A DNA stretch of 64,000 nucleotides. Origin: Symbiodinium natans. Lineage: Eukaryota > Sar > Dinophyceae > Suessiales > Symbiodiniaceae. Shown here in pieces: positions 11,180 through 19,400 of this stretch (positions are counted from its first letter, which is position 1; each line of letters starts with the position of its first letter). Location: assembly GCA_905221605.1 (NCBI GenBank), contig CAJNDS010002195.1, positions 425,340 to 489,339 on the forward strand. The letters are read 5' to 3'. A model generated the notes under the pieces. That model saw nothing but the letters and a program-made list of their open reading frames with translations, was not told the origin of the DNA and did not search any database. The position numbers were made by a program, and so were the translations under genes.

Positions 11180-11649
11180 ACGTCCGTGGCTCCCGGGATC
11201 TGATCGTGTTGGAGCATGGACTGCGTTCCTAATATGGGGGCGAGCGCCCTCAAGAAACTCGCGCGAAACTCGCGCTTGTCCTCTGTCGTGGCTGGGGGCT
11301 GAATTTTTGGGGCGTGAGGGTCTGCAGGCTTGGCAAATGCATCGAAAGTGATTTTAACATAAAGTGGGTAGTGTCGATGGAACCAGGGAAGATTCCATTT
11401 AACTTGCGAAGAAATGGCAGGTAGATTGTGTAAATGGTGTCTGTGAGTCAGGATATGGTCTATGCATGAGAAATTAAGCGGGGTTGGTGTGAGTGGATCA
11501 GCGGAGGGTTCAGAGGCTATTTCGCGGCAAGTAATTCGTTTAGAGGCTGGGCGAGTATGGAATGAAGACGCGAGTAAAAATTCATTGTTGGCAAGGAATT
11601 CCGTAAGCATCTCGAAGTTGGACTGAAACACACTCGTGAACACGGGCAT
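11068..11649 (-). CDS. LINE ORF2: endonuclease C-terminal half and RNase H start
   Basis: A 193-codon frame that continues the APE-type endonuclease after a frame change near 11635. FSCIDHILTHRHHL resembles the C-terminal Asp/His region of the fold. Where active enzymes have an SDH motif, this copy reads FHRHYPLYVKI, suggesting loss of the catalytic pair. The end carries DVCTDGSCPDQ, the first RNase H strand with its catalytic Asp at residue 160. The frame then runs on as noncoding-looking sequence while the 910-codon frame takes over, so another frame change lies at about 11130-11165. Confidence 0.7.
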   Translation of the reverse strand: MPVFTSVFQSNFEMLTEFLANNEFLLASSFHTRPASKRITCREIASEPSADPLTPTPLNFSCIDHILTHRHHLHNLPAISSQVKWNLPWFHRHYPLYVKITFDAFAKPADPHAPKIQPPATTEDKREFRASFLRALAPILGTQSMLQHDQIPGATDVCTDGSCPDQYHVAVGNPQVGRSLFRTHAPIWTRMGQ

Positions 11650-11667
11650 TAAAATCGCCCAGGTATA

Positions 11668-13449
11668 TTATGAGCGCAGGCTTAGGAAGGAGATCGTGGA
11701 GGTCCTGTAAGGAGGACCAAAAAGCCTCCTTGCGAGCAGCGTCTTGGGCAACGTCAGAGAGTTGACTTGGCGCGACACTAGGTGGGTCTGGAGAGGTTGA
11801 GTTCTTAGAGTGAGGACTGCCAAACGGCCTGAGTAGGGGAGAAAATCAGAGATGAGTGGGACACTGGTGGGAGCGACGTAAAAGCCGACCCCGGCCATGT
11901 GCTCTTGCGGGGTTCCAGAAAGCAGAAGGCGGCCACCCTTGGGCCTTAGCTCATCCGAGGATTGCGACTTTGTTTCTTGGAGCGCTATTATATCAACGGA
12001 ATGGCGCCTAGCGAACATAGCTAACGATTCGTGCTTGGCATGTCCTATGAGGGTTTCTATGTTGAAGGTGATGACATGTAGCTCGTTTTTCTCTGGTCTG
12101 AGCGGGAGTGTCCGCTGGGGAAGGTCGAGGCAAGAGCGCTGAACATATCTTTTGAACAGATCGGCTCTGGAGCCCGAGGTGGGAGAGAGGGAATTGCGCG
12201 GAAAGGCGCGTTGAATTTGCAAAGGGCTATTCGTTACCCTTTTCAGGGGGAGCCGGGGGTGGACTAGGGTAAATTTTCCATCCCCCAGCACGTCTTGGAT
12301 CCATTTACGGTAGTCGCGTCTAGATTGCGCGCGGTTAAGCTGATATTGAGATTGCCGGCGAAGCATAGCGTTAGTGGAACGTAGCTGTTGGTGTGTTCTT
12401 CCCCCTGACGCACAGCGAGATTCGTGGCCACTAGCCTGAGTTATCTGTTGTCTGTTGTACGCGCCGTGGAGCGCGAAGAGGTTGCGCAAACAATTCTTGG
12501 GCTGACCGTGGCCCCCCGGCGTGCCGCTGGCGGCTCTCGCAGCACAGAGATGCGTGTATAGATTGCGGGCTTTTGTGCCATAAAATACCTGGTATTGGCG
12601 ACGTCCTCTTCTACAAAACCACAGCGACAAATGTGCCTGACAATAAACGAATTTATGGATCATCATCCCGTTTTTGAGAGTAATAGGCCAGGAATGAAAA
12701 TATGATGGCATATACTCAAACGACCTGTCTATGAGTGAGCAATTACAAATCCCACACCAAGTATTGCCGTTTACGGCGTGCTGGAGTCGATTCCTTTGTT
12801 TTCTCGAAAGGGCGAAAGCGTGCCCTGCTTTGGACGTGTAGAGAGCGAGCCCCTCCGGAAAATGGCTCTGGGTGTTTCGGCAAACTAGTAGGGTATCGCA
12901 ACCTGCTTTGGAAAGGGCTCGCGGGAAGAGGCGCAGGCATTGCTGGCCTGCTCTGCAAACTTTCCCTGGCTGGCCATGAAGGACAAAAGGAGGGAACCAA
13001 AAGCGAGCTCGGAGCACAAAGAACCTAGCAAACCCGAAAGAGGGGCAGGGGCAAAACGTCAAGGGATTTGGGGCGTTATTGAGTTCAAGAGCAATCTTTG
13101 TAATGTGCGGGGATATTGTTCTGTTAAAGGCAATCTGGCCCCCGAAGGGGATAATGGCAATCCGACCCCCGAAGGGGATATTGGCAATCATGCCCCCAAA
13201 GGGGGTACTGGCAATCAGGCCCCCGAAGGGCGTAGTGGCAATCTTGTTCCCCGTAGGGATAGTGTCAATCCGACCTCCGCAAGGGATACTGTCAATCAAC
13301 GAAGCTCCCAAAGAGGGGAGGCAGGCAAGAGAAAGAAGCCTAGAAAAAACTCGTTCGTAGTGGAACCGCTTAACTTTAAACAAGGACGTCAAGATCAAAT
13401 GGCCTTCGGAAAAAGAGTCACTAGAGTTACAAGTTCCGTGAGCAGCCAA
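11668..13449 (-). CDS. LINE ORF2: N-terminal region and APE-type endonuclease start
   Basis: A 593-codon frame. The C-terminal part has the exonuclease-endonuclease-phosphatase signature: ELHVITFNIETLIGHAKHE, then DIIALQETKSQ with the catalytic Glu, then GVGFYV. This domain nicks target DNA to prime reverse transcription. The next motif, IIYLGDFNARVHE, is present but in another frame (about 11690-11645), so a base was gained or lost near 11790-11800. Upstream is a Cys/His-containing segment (WCGICNCSLIDRSF ... FVYCQAHLSLWFC) that could bind zinc. The most N-terminal part encodes a nine-residue repeat (see 13129-13297). The start codon is uncertain; the frame may be a continuation of upstream ORF2. 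Confidence 0.7.
   Translation of the reverse strand: MAAHGTCNSSDSFSEGHLILTSLFKVKRFHYERVFSRLLSLACLPSLGASLIDSIPCGGRIDTIPTGNKIATTPFGGLIASTPFGGMIANIPFGGRIAIIPFGGQIAFNRTISPHITKIALELNNAPNPLTFCPCPSFGFARFFVLRARFWFPPFVLHGQPGKVCRAGQQCLRLFPRALSKAGCDTLLVCRNTQSHFPEGLALYTSKAGHAFALSRKQRNRLQHAVNGNTWCGICNCSLIDRSFEYMPSYFHSWPITLKNGMMIHKFVYCQAHLSLWFCRRGRRQYQVFYGTKARNLYTHLCAARAASGTPGGHGQPKNCLRNLFALHGAYNRQQITQASGHESRCASGGRTHQQLRSTNAMLRRQSQYQLNRAQSRRDYRKWIQDVLGDGKFTLVHPRLPLKRVTNSPLQIQRAFPRNSLSPTSGSRADLFKRYVQRSCLDLPQRTLPLRPEKNELHVITFNIETLIGHAKHESLAMFARRHSVDIIALQETKSQSSDELRPKGGRLLLSGTPQEHMAGVGFYVAPTSVPLISDFLPYSGRLAVLTLRTQPLQTHLVSRQVNSLTLPKTLLARRLFGPPYRTSTISFLSLRS
13129..13297 (-). repeat. 27-bp (9-codon) minisatellite inside LINE ORF2
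   Basis: Six consecutive 27-bp units, each starting GGCAATC or GTCAATC and centred on CCCCGAAGGGG or a variant. Twenty-seven is nine codons, so the array stays open in frame and on the element's strand encodes repeats of the type PFGGMIANI. Each core can form a small CCCC/GGGG hairpin. A degenerate extra unit precedes it at about 13089. Confidence 0.9.
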
Positions 13450-13621
13450 AGGTCAATATGCTGGATATTTAATTAACGTGTTCCGAAAAGTATTCCGGGA
13501 GCGTTTCGAAAAAGAGGGGGGGCAAGCATTCCAGATTTGAGGAGTGACTAGAGCGCTGCACCATAAGCTTCAAGCAGGGCTGCGGGATTAGTGTCATACT
13601 TTGTGCTCGGGATGTTAGGGG

Positions 13622-14542
13622 TCAACACACAGCGACCTGTGCAACCCAATCATACTTGGAGTTTCTGTGCTGGTGTTGAAATACGGTCCATGCCGTTTTC
13701 CACGCTAACCAATGCGCACCCCCTTCGGCGAGCGCGAGCATTAAGGTTTCCATTATGTTACCTTTATTGGTGTGGGCTCGGGATTTGACATACTGAATGT
13801 CGTTCTGGGAAAGCTGAAGGAGGGGGAGGATGTACTCCAAGAGCAGGACGAGTTGGTCATTGGGGGCTTGGAGTTGGGACTTAGTACTATCCTTGAGAAC
13901 GCCGTATATTGCCGCAACCTGCCAGAAAACTCCATCAAAGAACAGGGAACCGAACCCTGCCGAAGTGGCAACTCCTGCGTTGTTGAAAGGGGGCTGACCC
14001 AAAACACAGGCCTTCAAGGTCTGATCATAGTCCAGAAACCAGACGAACTCTTCAGCCAGAGTCTGGAACAAATCCGTGGTCGTTCTGGCCCACGCGCTAT
14101 CCAGGAACCACACTAGCAGGTCGCGGGACCACTGCAGCGGTGGAGGGTTGGGCTGTTCATTGCAAGCCTGGTCATATGCTAAGTGGAAGGAAGAGGCCAA
14201 GAGCCTGTCCCAGGGAATGAGCTGACAATGCGCTACGTCAAAGTCTAGGGCCCAGGAAGGCAAGCGGTACTTCTTGGTGAGCCGGGGCCCGTGGGACTTC
14301 CATACGTGCTTAAAGTACTGGTTAAACCATGATGCAAGGTGAAAAGTTGCTAGAAGGATGTCGTCTGCAAGGGGGCCATACATGTTATAGATGCGATCTT
14401 CCATGTCCCATGTGGGGTTGACCCAGGCGGGCTTAGTCGGGCGCGGGAGTGGGATTAGGTGTCCGAGGTCCCCTTCATACATTACGACGACCCAGTGCGC
14501 TGCATACTGACTCGGTGAAAATTGTTCGCCAAACACCCTCAA
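13622..14542 (-). CDS. LINE middle ORF, unknown function
   Basis: A 306-codon frame between ORF1 and the endonuclease. It is Trp-, Leu- and Phe-rich (for example SWFNQYFKHVWKSHGP, LLVWFLDSAWARTTTD, EEFVWFLDYDQTL) and looks like a real globular protein. I do not recognise a domain. It is not in the frame of the small ORF that overlaps ORF1's stop (14630-14475), so the two were probably one reading frame joined by a frame change near 14480-14540. It may be the N-terminal part of ORF2 or a separate protein. The apparent start is not an ATG, which fits a continuation. Confidence 0.55.
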   Translation of the reverse strand: MRVFGEQFSPSQYAAHWVVVMYEGDLGHLIPLPRPTKPAWVNPTWDMEDRIYNMYGPLADDILLATFHLASWFNQYFKHVWKSHGPRLTKKYRLPSWALDFDVAHCQLIPWDRLLASSFHLAYDQACNEQPNPPPLQWSRDLLVWFLDSAWARTTTDLFQTLAEEFVWFLDYDQTLKACVLGQPPFNNAGVATSAGFGSLFFDGVFWQVAAIYGVLKDSTKSQLQAPNDQLVLLLEYILPLLQLSQNDIQYVKSRAHTNKGNIMETLMLALAEGGAHWLAWKTAWTVFQHQHRNSKYDWVAQVAVC

Positions 14543-14630
14543 TTTTGGACTTCATGGCTTGAAGGAGTTGAGTGGTTTCAGGGGTGGCTTCCTGTATGGT
14601 ATCGAGCTCATAGAGAAGACGATCCATCAT
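14475..14630 (-). CDS. Short ORF overlapping ORF1 stop (TGATG junction)
   Basis: A 51-codon ORF whose ATG shares one base with the ORF1 stop codon, in the arrangement TGATG, followed at once by a second ATG. It reads MMDRLLYELDTIQEATPETT and onward, a plausible helical start. Some LINEs start ORF2 by termination-reinitiation at such overlaps. It stops at 14475, but a protein-like frame continues in the adjacent frame (14542-13622). I therefore read it as the true start of ORF2, later broken by one frame change. Confidence 0.5.
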   Translation of the reverse strand: MMDRLLYELDTIQEATPETTQLLQAMKSKIEGVWRTIFTESVCSALGRRNV

Positions 14631-16693
14631 CAAAAGTTCGGCCTTTCTTGGGGTGGGTCGGAGGACCAGTTGTCTCTAACTTGCTGGGAGGACCAGTACT
14701 TGCGATGTTCTCTACAAAACTCACATGCTGGGGAATGTCCTAAGGGTTGGGCGCAAATAACGCCGGCTTCATTGAGGCAGGGGCAGATCAAGGTTCTTAG
14801 TGGGGCTGTGTCTTTCCACTGAAAGCCCGGGGGAACTGGGTGCCTACCGCATTCCTGGCAATCAATATTGAACCCAAGAGCGCATGAACATGTGGAGCAA
14901 ATGACTACCTGCTGGAGCTGGGAATATCCTTTCTTGCCTTCTTGGTAGGAGTTCTTCGTCTGTTGTTTGGCTCCCTTGTTAGCGGTGGAGCGGGCATCTC
15001 CATACAATGGCTGGGACTGGGGCGCAAAGCGGTTATACGGGGGAGAGCCCCAACGATCTCCATTGTTGTCGGTATCATTGTTGGGATCCTTCCAATTTGT
15101 GCGATGATCATGGTCTCTTTCTTTCCAATCGCCTTTTGCTTGGGATTTACCGTGTCCCTTCTTGGACCCTTTAGCTGGGTAGCTGGAATACGAATACGAG
15201 GTGGAATAGTTCTGGGTGAAACGGCCCCACGCGGTTTGGGTCTGCTTGCCCTTACCGGAGGGTCGGGACTTTGGGGAACCCTTTGTGAAATCCTCTGCCA
15301 CACCATGGTCCTGGAAAGCTTGGGCTGTGAGGGCCGTAAGGCCACCTGCTCCCTGAAACGGCAACATGGGGTGAGACTCTAAGAGGCTCGCAAGCTCAGA
15401 GGAAATTCGGACTGGCATGACGGGGTACGTGAAAGCCTGGAGGCTAGCGAGGGTTGTGAGGTCGAAGGCCTTGTCAAAGGAAGCGCGCTGCGTGGTGGTG
15501 CGGTCAATGGTGGCCCTGCGGAGGGCCTGTATCAGCTGTACCGTGTCGTGGAGTCGCTTTGTGAATTTGGAATGCCACTTGACCAGAAACTCGTCATAGT
15601 ACTTCTCGTGAACCAGCAAAAGACACGTATAACGGCGAGGGTAACGGGGATCCAACACGTAGGCGACCTGGGCCAGAAGCTGCTTGGGCTCTTCGTCTCT
15701 TGGAGTCCAAATCTGGAGGGTCTGCCACCAGGTCTGCAGGTCCGGGGTGTCTGTGCACTCAGCGAGGAGGTCGATTAAGGCGTAAAACGGCTGCATGGCC
15801 AGTCTGTCGTCGGTGGGCAAGTCCTGCTCGATTCTGATTTTGCAGTCTGGGATGTCTGGCGACTTCCAATATCTGCGTGTTTGCCGCATGTAGTCTCGAA
15901 ACTGCTGAGCCTGCATCTCTGTGACAAACTCTACTCGGGCCACCGAGGAGTGCGAAGTAACCATATGGTTGTGGAGGGCCGCGATGTCTGTCCATTGTAG
16001 ACCAGCTCCGTTGACATAGTGGTACAAGTTGCTGTCCAACGTTTTCTTGTTAAAAAGGGCCGGGAGGTCCAGGAGGAGAACTGTCTTGTTGGCTCGGGCA
16101 CGTTCCAGTACTTGCAGTTGGGCTGAGTGTCTTTCAGTGGTAATCTGCTGCATGGAAAACTCGGCTTGGACCTGGTTGTAAAAGAGATCAGAGCATTGAT
16201 AAAGCTTGTCCATGTTCGGCAGCATTGACTGCTTGTGGTACTTCATCATTGCCTGCTGCAAGGAGGTATTGTCAGTGACCTCAGGGAGGGGAACGTCCTG
16301 CTCATTGCCCGGGCTGAATATTCTCTTCTTCGTAGCAGCCTGCCTGAAATCTCCAGTGGTCGGGTCGTACTTCTCTGTGGCATTGTGGATGGCAAGAAAA
16401 TCCGTGCGCGCTGTGGCGCTTGACTTCAACTTGTCTTGTAGAGTGGGGTCGAGGTCGGCGAAGTTGATATCTAAATCAGTAAGCTTGTCGATGAAAGTGC
16501 GTATTTCCTCATCTTCCTGTAATCGCGCCTTCTTCTGAGGCGAGAGTTCGGGCACCTTCTTGGCTGCCGACTGTTGGGCTTGCCATTGACGAAACTGTTC
16601 AAGGTCTTCTGAACTCAGAGCCGGAAGGCTCGGCGTAGGCGTGGGTTCTGTGTCGTTCAACGCGTCGGGCTCGGACTTTGCTGCGGTATCCAT
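14630..16693 (-). CDS. LINE ORF1 protein
   Basis: A 687-codon ORF starting MDTAAKSEP. Domains in order: an acidic, Pro-rich N terminus; a helical region (residues about 30-190); an RRM-like segment (NKTVLLLDLPALFNKK ... SVARVEFVTEMQAQQFRDY, about 205-285); a second globular part with Trp-rich DLQTWWQTLQIW; a Lys/Gly/Ser/Tyr-rich disordered linker (about 480-600); and a Cys-rich C terminus with CSTCSC, CQECGRH, CPCLNEAGVIC and CEFCREH. LINE ORF1 proteins bind element RNA, so RRM plus zinc-type motifs fit. No frame breaks were seen, in contrast to ORF2. Its stop overlaps the next ATG. Assignment to the element rests on adjacency, strand and the TGATG junction. Confidence 0.7.
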   Translation of the reverse strand: MDTAAKSEPDALNDTEPTPTPSLPALSSEDLEQFRQWQAQQSAAKKVPELSPQKKARLQEDEEIRTFIDKLTDLDINFADLDPTLQDKLKSSATARTDFLAIHNATEKYDPTTGDFRQAATKKRIFSPGNEQDVPLPEVTDNTSLQQAMMKYHKQSMLPNMDKLYQCSDLFYNQVQAEFSMQQITTERHSAQLQVLERARANKTVLLLDLPALFNKKTLDSNLYHYVNGAGLQWTDIAALHNHMVTSHSSVARVEFVTEMQAQQFRDYMRQTRRYWKSPDIPDCKIRIEQDLPTDDRLAMQPFYALIDLLAECTDTPDLQTWWQTLQIWTPRDEEPKQLLAQVAYVLDPRYPRRYTCLLLVHEKYYDEFLVKWHSKFTKRLHDTVQLIQALRRATIDRTTTQRASFDKAFDLTTLASLQAFTYPVMPVRISSELASLLESHPMLPFQGAGGLTALTAQAFQDHGVAEDFTKGSPKSRPSGKGKQTQTAWGRFTQNYSTSYSYSSYPAKGSKKGHGKSQAKGDWKERDHDHRTNWKDPNNDTDNNGDRWGSPPYNRFAPQSQPLYGDARSTANKGAKQQTKNSYQEGKKGYSQLQQVVICSTCSCALGFNIDCQECGRHPVPPGFQWKDTAPLRTLICPCLNEAGVICAQPLGHSPACEFCREHRKYWSSQQVRDNWSSDPPQERPNF

Positions 16694-17415
16694 GGCTCAA
16701 GAGCTCGGAGAATCTGTTCTTAAAGAACAAGGAAAAGGACGAAGATGTTCAAAACATCTGGAAGGCTTCGACAAGAGGACCTATGATCGAAAAAAAAGCG
16801 AGAGATTAGAGAACGTCAATGGGCATAACCCAGATGAAGGTCAGGGACGAGATTTCGGACTATGTCCGCTCTGTGCTCTCTGTGCTCGTGCCAAACGCCT
16901 ACAGCTCTCACTAGATTTATGATATGGCTGAGACCGGGGGTCGACACACACAACCCCCTCACGCCACCAGAAAGGAGCACCAAAAGTACAATGCAAAAGC
17001 TTCGGAGTCTCTACAACAGTCTCAAGCCAGTTCCAAGCACCTTGAGCAGGAGTTCACAGTGAGGTAAAGGTTAGCAGCTGACTGACGACACCTTGCCAGA
17101 ACTCTCAGCTGACTCCAAAACTTCAAGTGTTCTCTCATCAAACATGTTCAAGCACACAACTGGTCAACTCTCCGGTCATGCCAAGCTGCACAGATATGCA
17201 ACATGCTTCCGACCACTCAAGTTACAGACAAGCGCTTCCAAGCTTCAGGCTTGAAGGGAACAAGCAAGCTTCACACATCGAGACATGGTCAAATTCTTGA
17301 CTGGGCAAAGCAAGAAAGGTAAACTGTTCCTTTTGGTCTTTTTTTAAAGCGGGCGCCTCTTTACTACATCAGTAGCACAGTAGGCCGTTCTTGTGGGTCT
17401 CTCAACTAGGTGTGA
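16694..17415. other. LINE 5' UTR or flank
   Basis: No gene is seen upstream of ORF1. This may include the element's 5' untranslated region and internal promoter. The boundary cannot be set because no target-site duplication was found. Confidence 0.35.
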
Positions 17416-17670
17416 AACAGATCGCCAGAAAAAAGCAACACAACCGAGAACGAAGAAACCACCCAACCCACCAAAGCAGCCACGCAACAACCAACCGACA
17501 AACCAGAAGAAGGCGGCGAAACTACTAAGAAAAACCCCACGCGCTCAGTACCCAAGCTCGTCGATGTAGTCCCTAAGCAGAGCCATAGCAGCACCAAGTC
17601 GTGTGGAGGAATCGCAAAATGCGATTGTGTGCCAGAGAACAAAACCACCATTACGCAATCATCTGAATAA
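17416..17670 (+). CDS. Thr/Lys/Pro/Glu-rich exon-like ORF, unrecognised
   Basis: An 84-codon frame without an ATG that begins after an in-frame TGA. It reads NRSPEKSNTTENEETTQPTK and continues into DKPEEGGETTKK and KCDCVPENKTTITQSSE before a TAA. The biased but consistent Thr/Glu/Lys/Pro content suggests a disordered or glycosylated protein tail. The bases just before the frame (GAAACAG) could be a splice acceptor. No family is recognised and no partner exon was found. Confidence 0.3.
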   Translation, partial: NRSPEKSNTTENEETTQPTKAATQQPTDKPEEGGETTKKNPTRSVPKLVDVVPKQSHSSTKSCGGIAKCDCVPENKTTITQSSE

Positions 17671-18339
17671 GTTGGCAACCTGCAGGTTGGATAGTCACAT
17701 ATTGGAGGGCCGCAGAACCTACGGGGAACACGCAACCCACGGCCATTTTTGTCCGCTACACCTATTCATTTACAGTGCCATTGAGACCAAGTATCTTGGG
17801 GCAAAAGAGGCGAAGAAGGGTAGTTTTTTAGATATTTTTAAATTTCAAAGTTTAACTCGAGGGCTGTATATTTTTGAAGATATAGTTTTTCTTACATTTA
17901 TCACCTAATTTTTTTATCGTAGTTAGAGGTTCTCCAATCCCCACATACAAGATGGAGGAATAATTTCTACTTGCATTCTTCATGAAAACAACTTTCCAGT
18001 ACATTGACCCGTTTATTTTCTCAGGGCAAGCTGCAAGCATCTCTTGAAGCTACCAGCTATCCCTAGCCTCATGTCTTCTTAACCTTCAGCAAGGTAACAT
18101 TATCCACTGTTAATCTTCGCTGCAAAATACAAATTGGCCAAGAATCCTAAATCTAGGCCACTTCTTGCAGCAGCAAACACACCATCACAGGCTGCAGCAA
18201 ACATCCACCACACCTGGCATCCCTGCTTGTGAAAGGATTTCTTTTACCTACCATGTCTTTTGCACCAGCCCTCCATTTTGAACATACCTCTGTGTAACGG
18301 TTTCTTCACGTTGCCGGATTTTATCCCAGTTCTTGGTAT
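17671..18339. other. No gene; AT-rich patch
   Basis: Unique sequence with an AT-rich patch at about 17820-17925. No supported gene or repeat. Confidence 0.4.
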
Positions 18340-18609
18340 CTATTGCTGCAGTAAAATCTTTAAACGGGCTCTAGTAATCAAACAATGCCAAACGAAGCCA
18401 AGAAACTGCTGCTTGCTTAGGTCATCTCTTCGTCGCTTTAACTTCTCCAAGTTGTAGATGCCATGATCTACCATCATCCCCATTTCTCTGCGACCTTGCA
18501 CTCGAGGATTTCCCTGCTTCACTTGCACTCTTGCTGTCTCCTTCTCTGTCTGCTTTATCTTGACTCCATTCTCAAAGTGTTTCTGCATAGCATAACACCT
18601 CTGTGCCAT
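18340..18609 (-). CDS. Short helical ORF, unrecognised
   Basis: An 89-codon minus frame beginning MAQRCYAMQKHFENG, rich in Lys, Arg, Glu and Gln with a helix-like pattern (YNLEKLKRRRDDLSKQQF). It could be an exon of a coiled-coil protein or chance. No neighbouring exon, motif or family was seen. Confidence 0.2.
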   Translation of the reverse strand: MAQRCYAMQKHFENGVKIKQTEKETARVQVKQGNPRVQGRREMGMMVDHGIYNLEKLKRRRDDLSKQQFLGFVWHCLITRARLKILLQQ

Positions 18610-18934
18610 TTCGGTGCTTGAAATCTTTTCCTAGACAAATCCAAAATCAGTAGGGGCAATGTTTCTCAAGCCTTCGATCTTGTGTGGCAACAGACAAGGC
18701 TATAGGCACGGCAAATGACCTACAAGCTTTGCTCTCAAAGACTGCATTGTTCCAGTCTTGCCTGCTGCTCACCATGCGCATAATAGCTGCTTCCCAGAAC
18801 CTTTTCCAAAACCACAGCACAAAACTTCTAATAGAACTTGCATGGCAGAAGTATTCAACGGTAAAATTGTTAGTCACACCACAGGAATGGGTCACTGCAA
18901 TGCAGCGATGCATGCTTCATATCCCTTTTCGGCT

Positions 18935-18984
18935 ATTGTTGGTAAGCTGAGCGCACGGAGTTTGATGTACAGTCCACAAATGTT
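18935..18984 (+). repeat. 50-bp repeat, inverted copy at 21659-21709
   Basis: About 50 bp containing GCTGAGCGCACGGAGT and TGTACAGTCCACAAA. A near-identical copy in the opposite orientation lies at 21659-21709, immediately outside the long inverted repeat. The bases that follow (GTTAGCATGATTTTCTTTTGCA) also recur at about 22455-22477, so this appears to be a dispersed element with several ends in this interval. Confidence 0.65.
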
Positions 18985-19400
18985 AGCATGATTTTCTTTT
19001 GCAGCTTGGACAAGTTTTGTTGTAGACAGGAAGGCACAGTGCTTTGTGCTTGCTTGTTTTGTCCGTGAAGTGCGGCGGCCAAGTTTTCTCTTAAGGAATG
19101 TTTTTCCAAGTTAGGGACATGCCTTGCCAGCTGCAAGGTGGCTGGAAGTACCAGACACGCCTTACGGGGTGTGTTTTTAAAACACCAGTTACATGGGACT
19201 GGAGCAACTCTAAACTGGACAAGCGGGTCAGAGCTGTGCAACAGAGCCTTTCTGGGCGCCCTGAAGAATTGGAGCAAAAGTCAAAGGCTGTAAGCAGTGG
19301 CTTACTGCCAGCCGCAGTCCAGTTTGTCCAGCTAGAAGAAGTTAAAGCTTGGGATAACAAGCAATGGTGTGGACTTTGTTGGGATGCCCTGGAAGCAGCT

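Larger units (their letters stand above)
8330..16693 (-). mobile_element. Non-LTR retrotransposon (LINE) with ORF1 and EN-RNH-RT ORF2
   Basis: An element of about 8.3 kb on the minus strand. Order from its 5' end: ORF1 (16693-14630), a small ORF overlapping ORF1's stop by one base, a middle ORF (14542-13622), an endonuclease region (13449-11370), RNase H (about 11172-10770) and reverse transcriptase (10180-8447). Coding is interrupted by at least three single-step frame changes in the endonuclease/RNase H part, so this copy is probably dead unless the assembly is wrong. RNase H lies before the RT, whereas in LINE clades that carry it (for example R1, I, Tad) it follows the RT. No target-site duplication was identified. 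The 5' end may extend upstream of 16693. Confidence 0.8.

Noticed and set aside
16680-16702. Spliced-leader-like GGTATCCATGGCTCAAG
   Set aside because: It is antisense to LINE ORF1 and arises from the ORF1 start codon context; only the last nine bases match.
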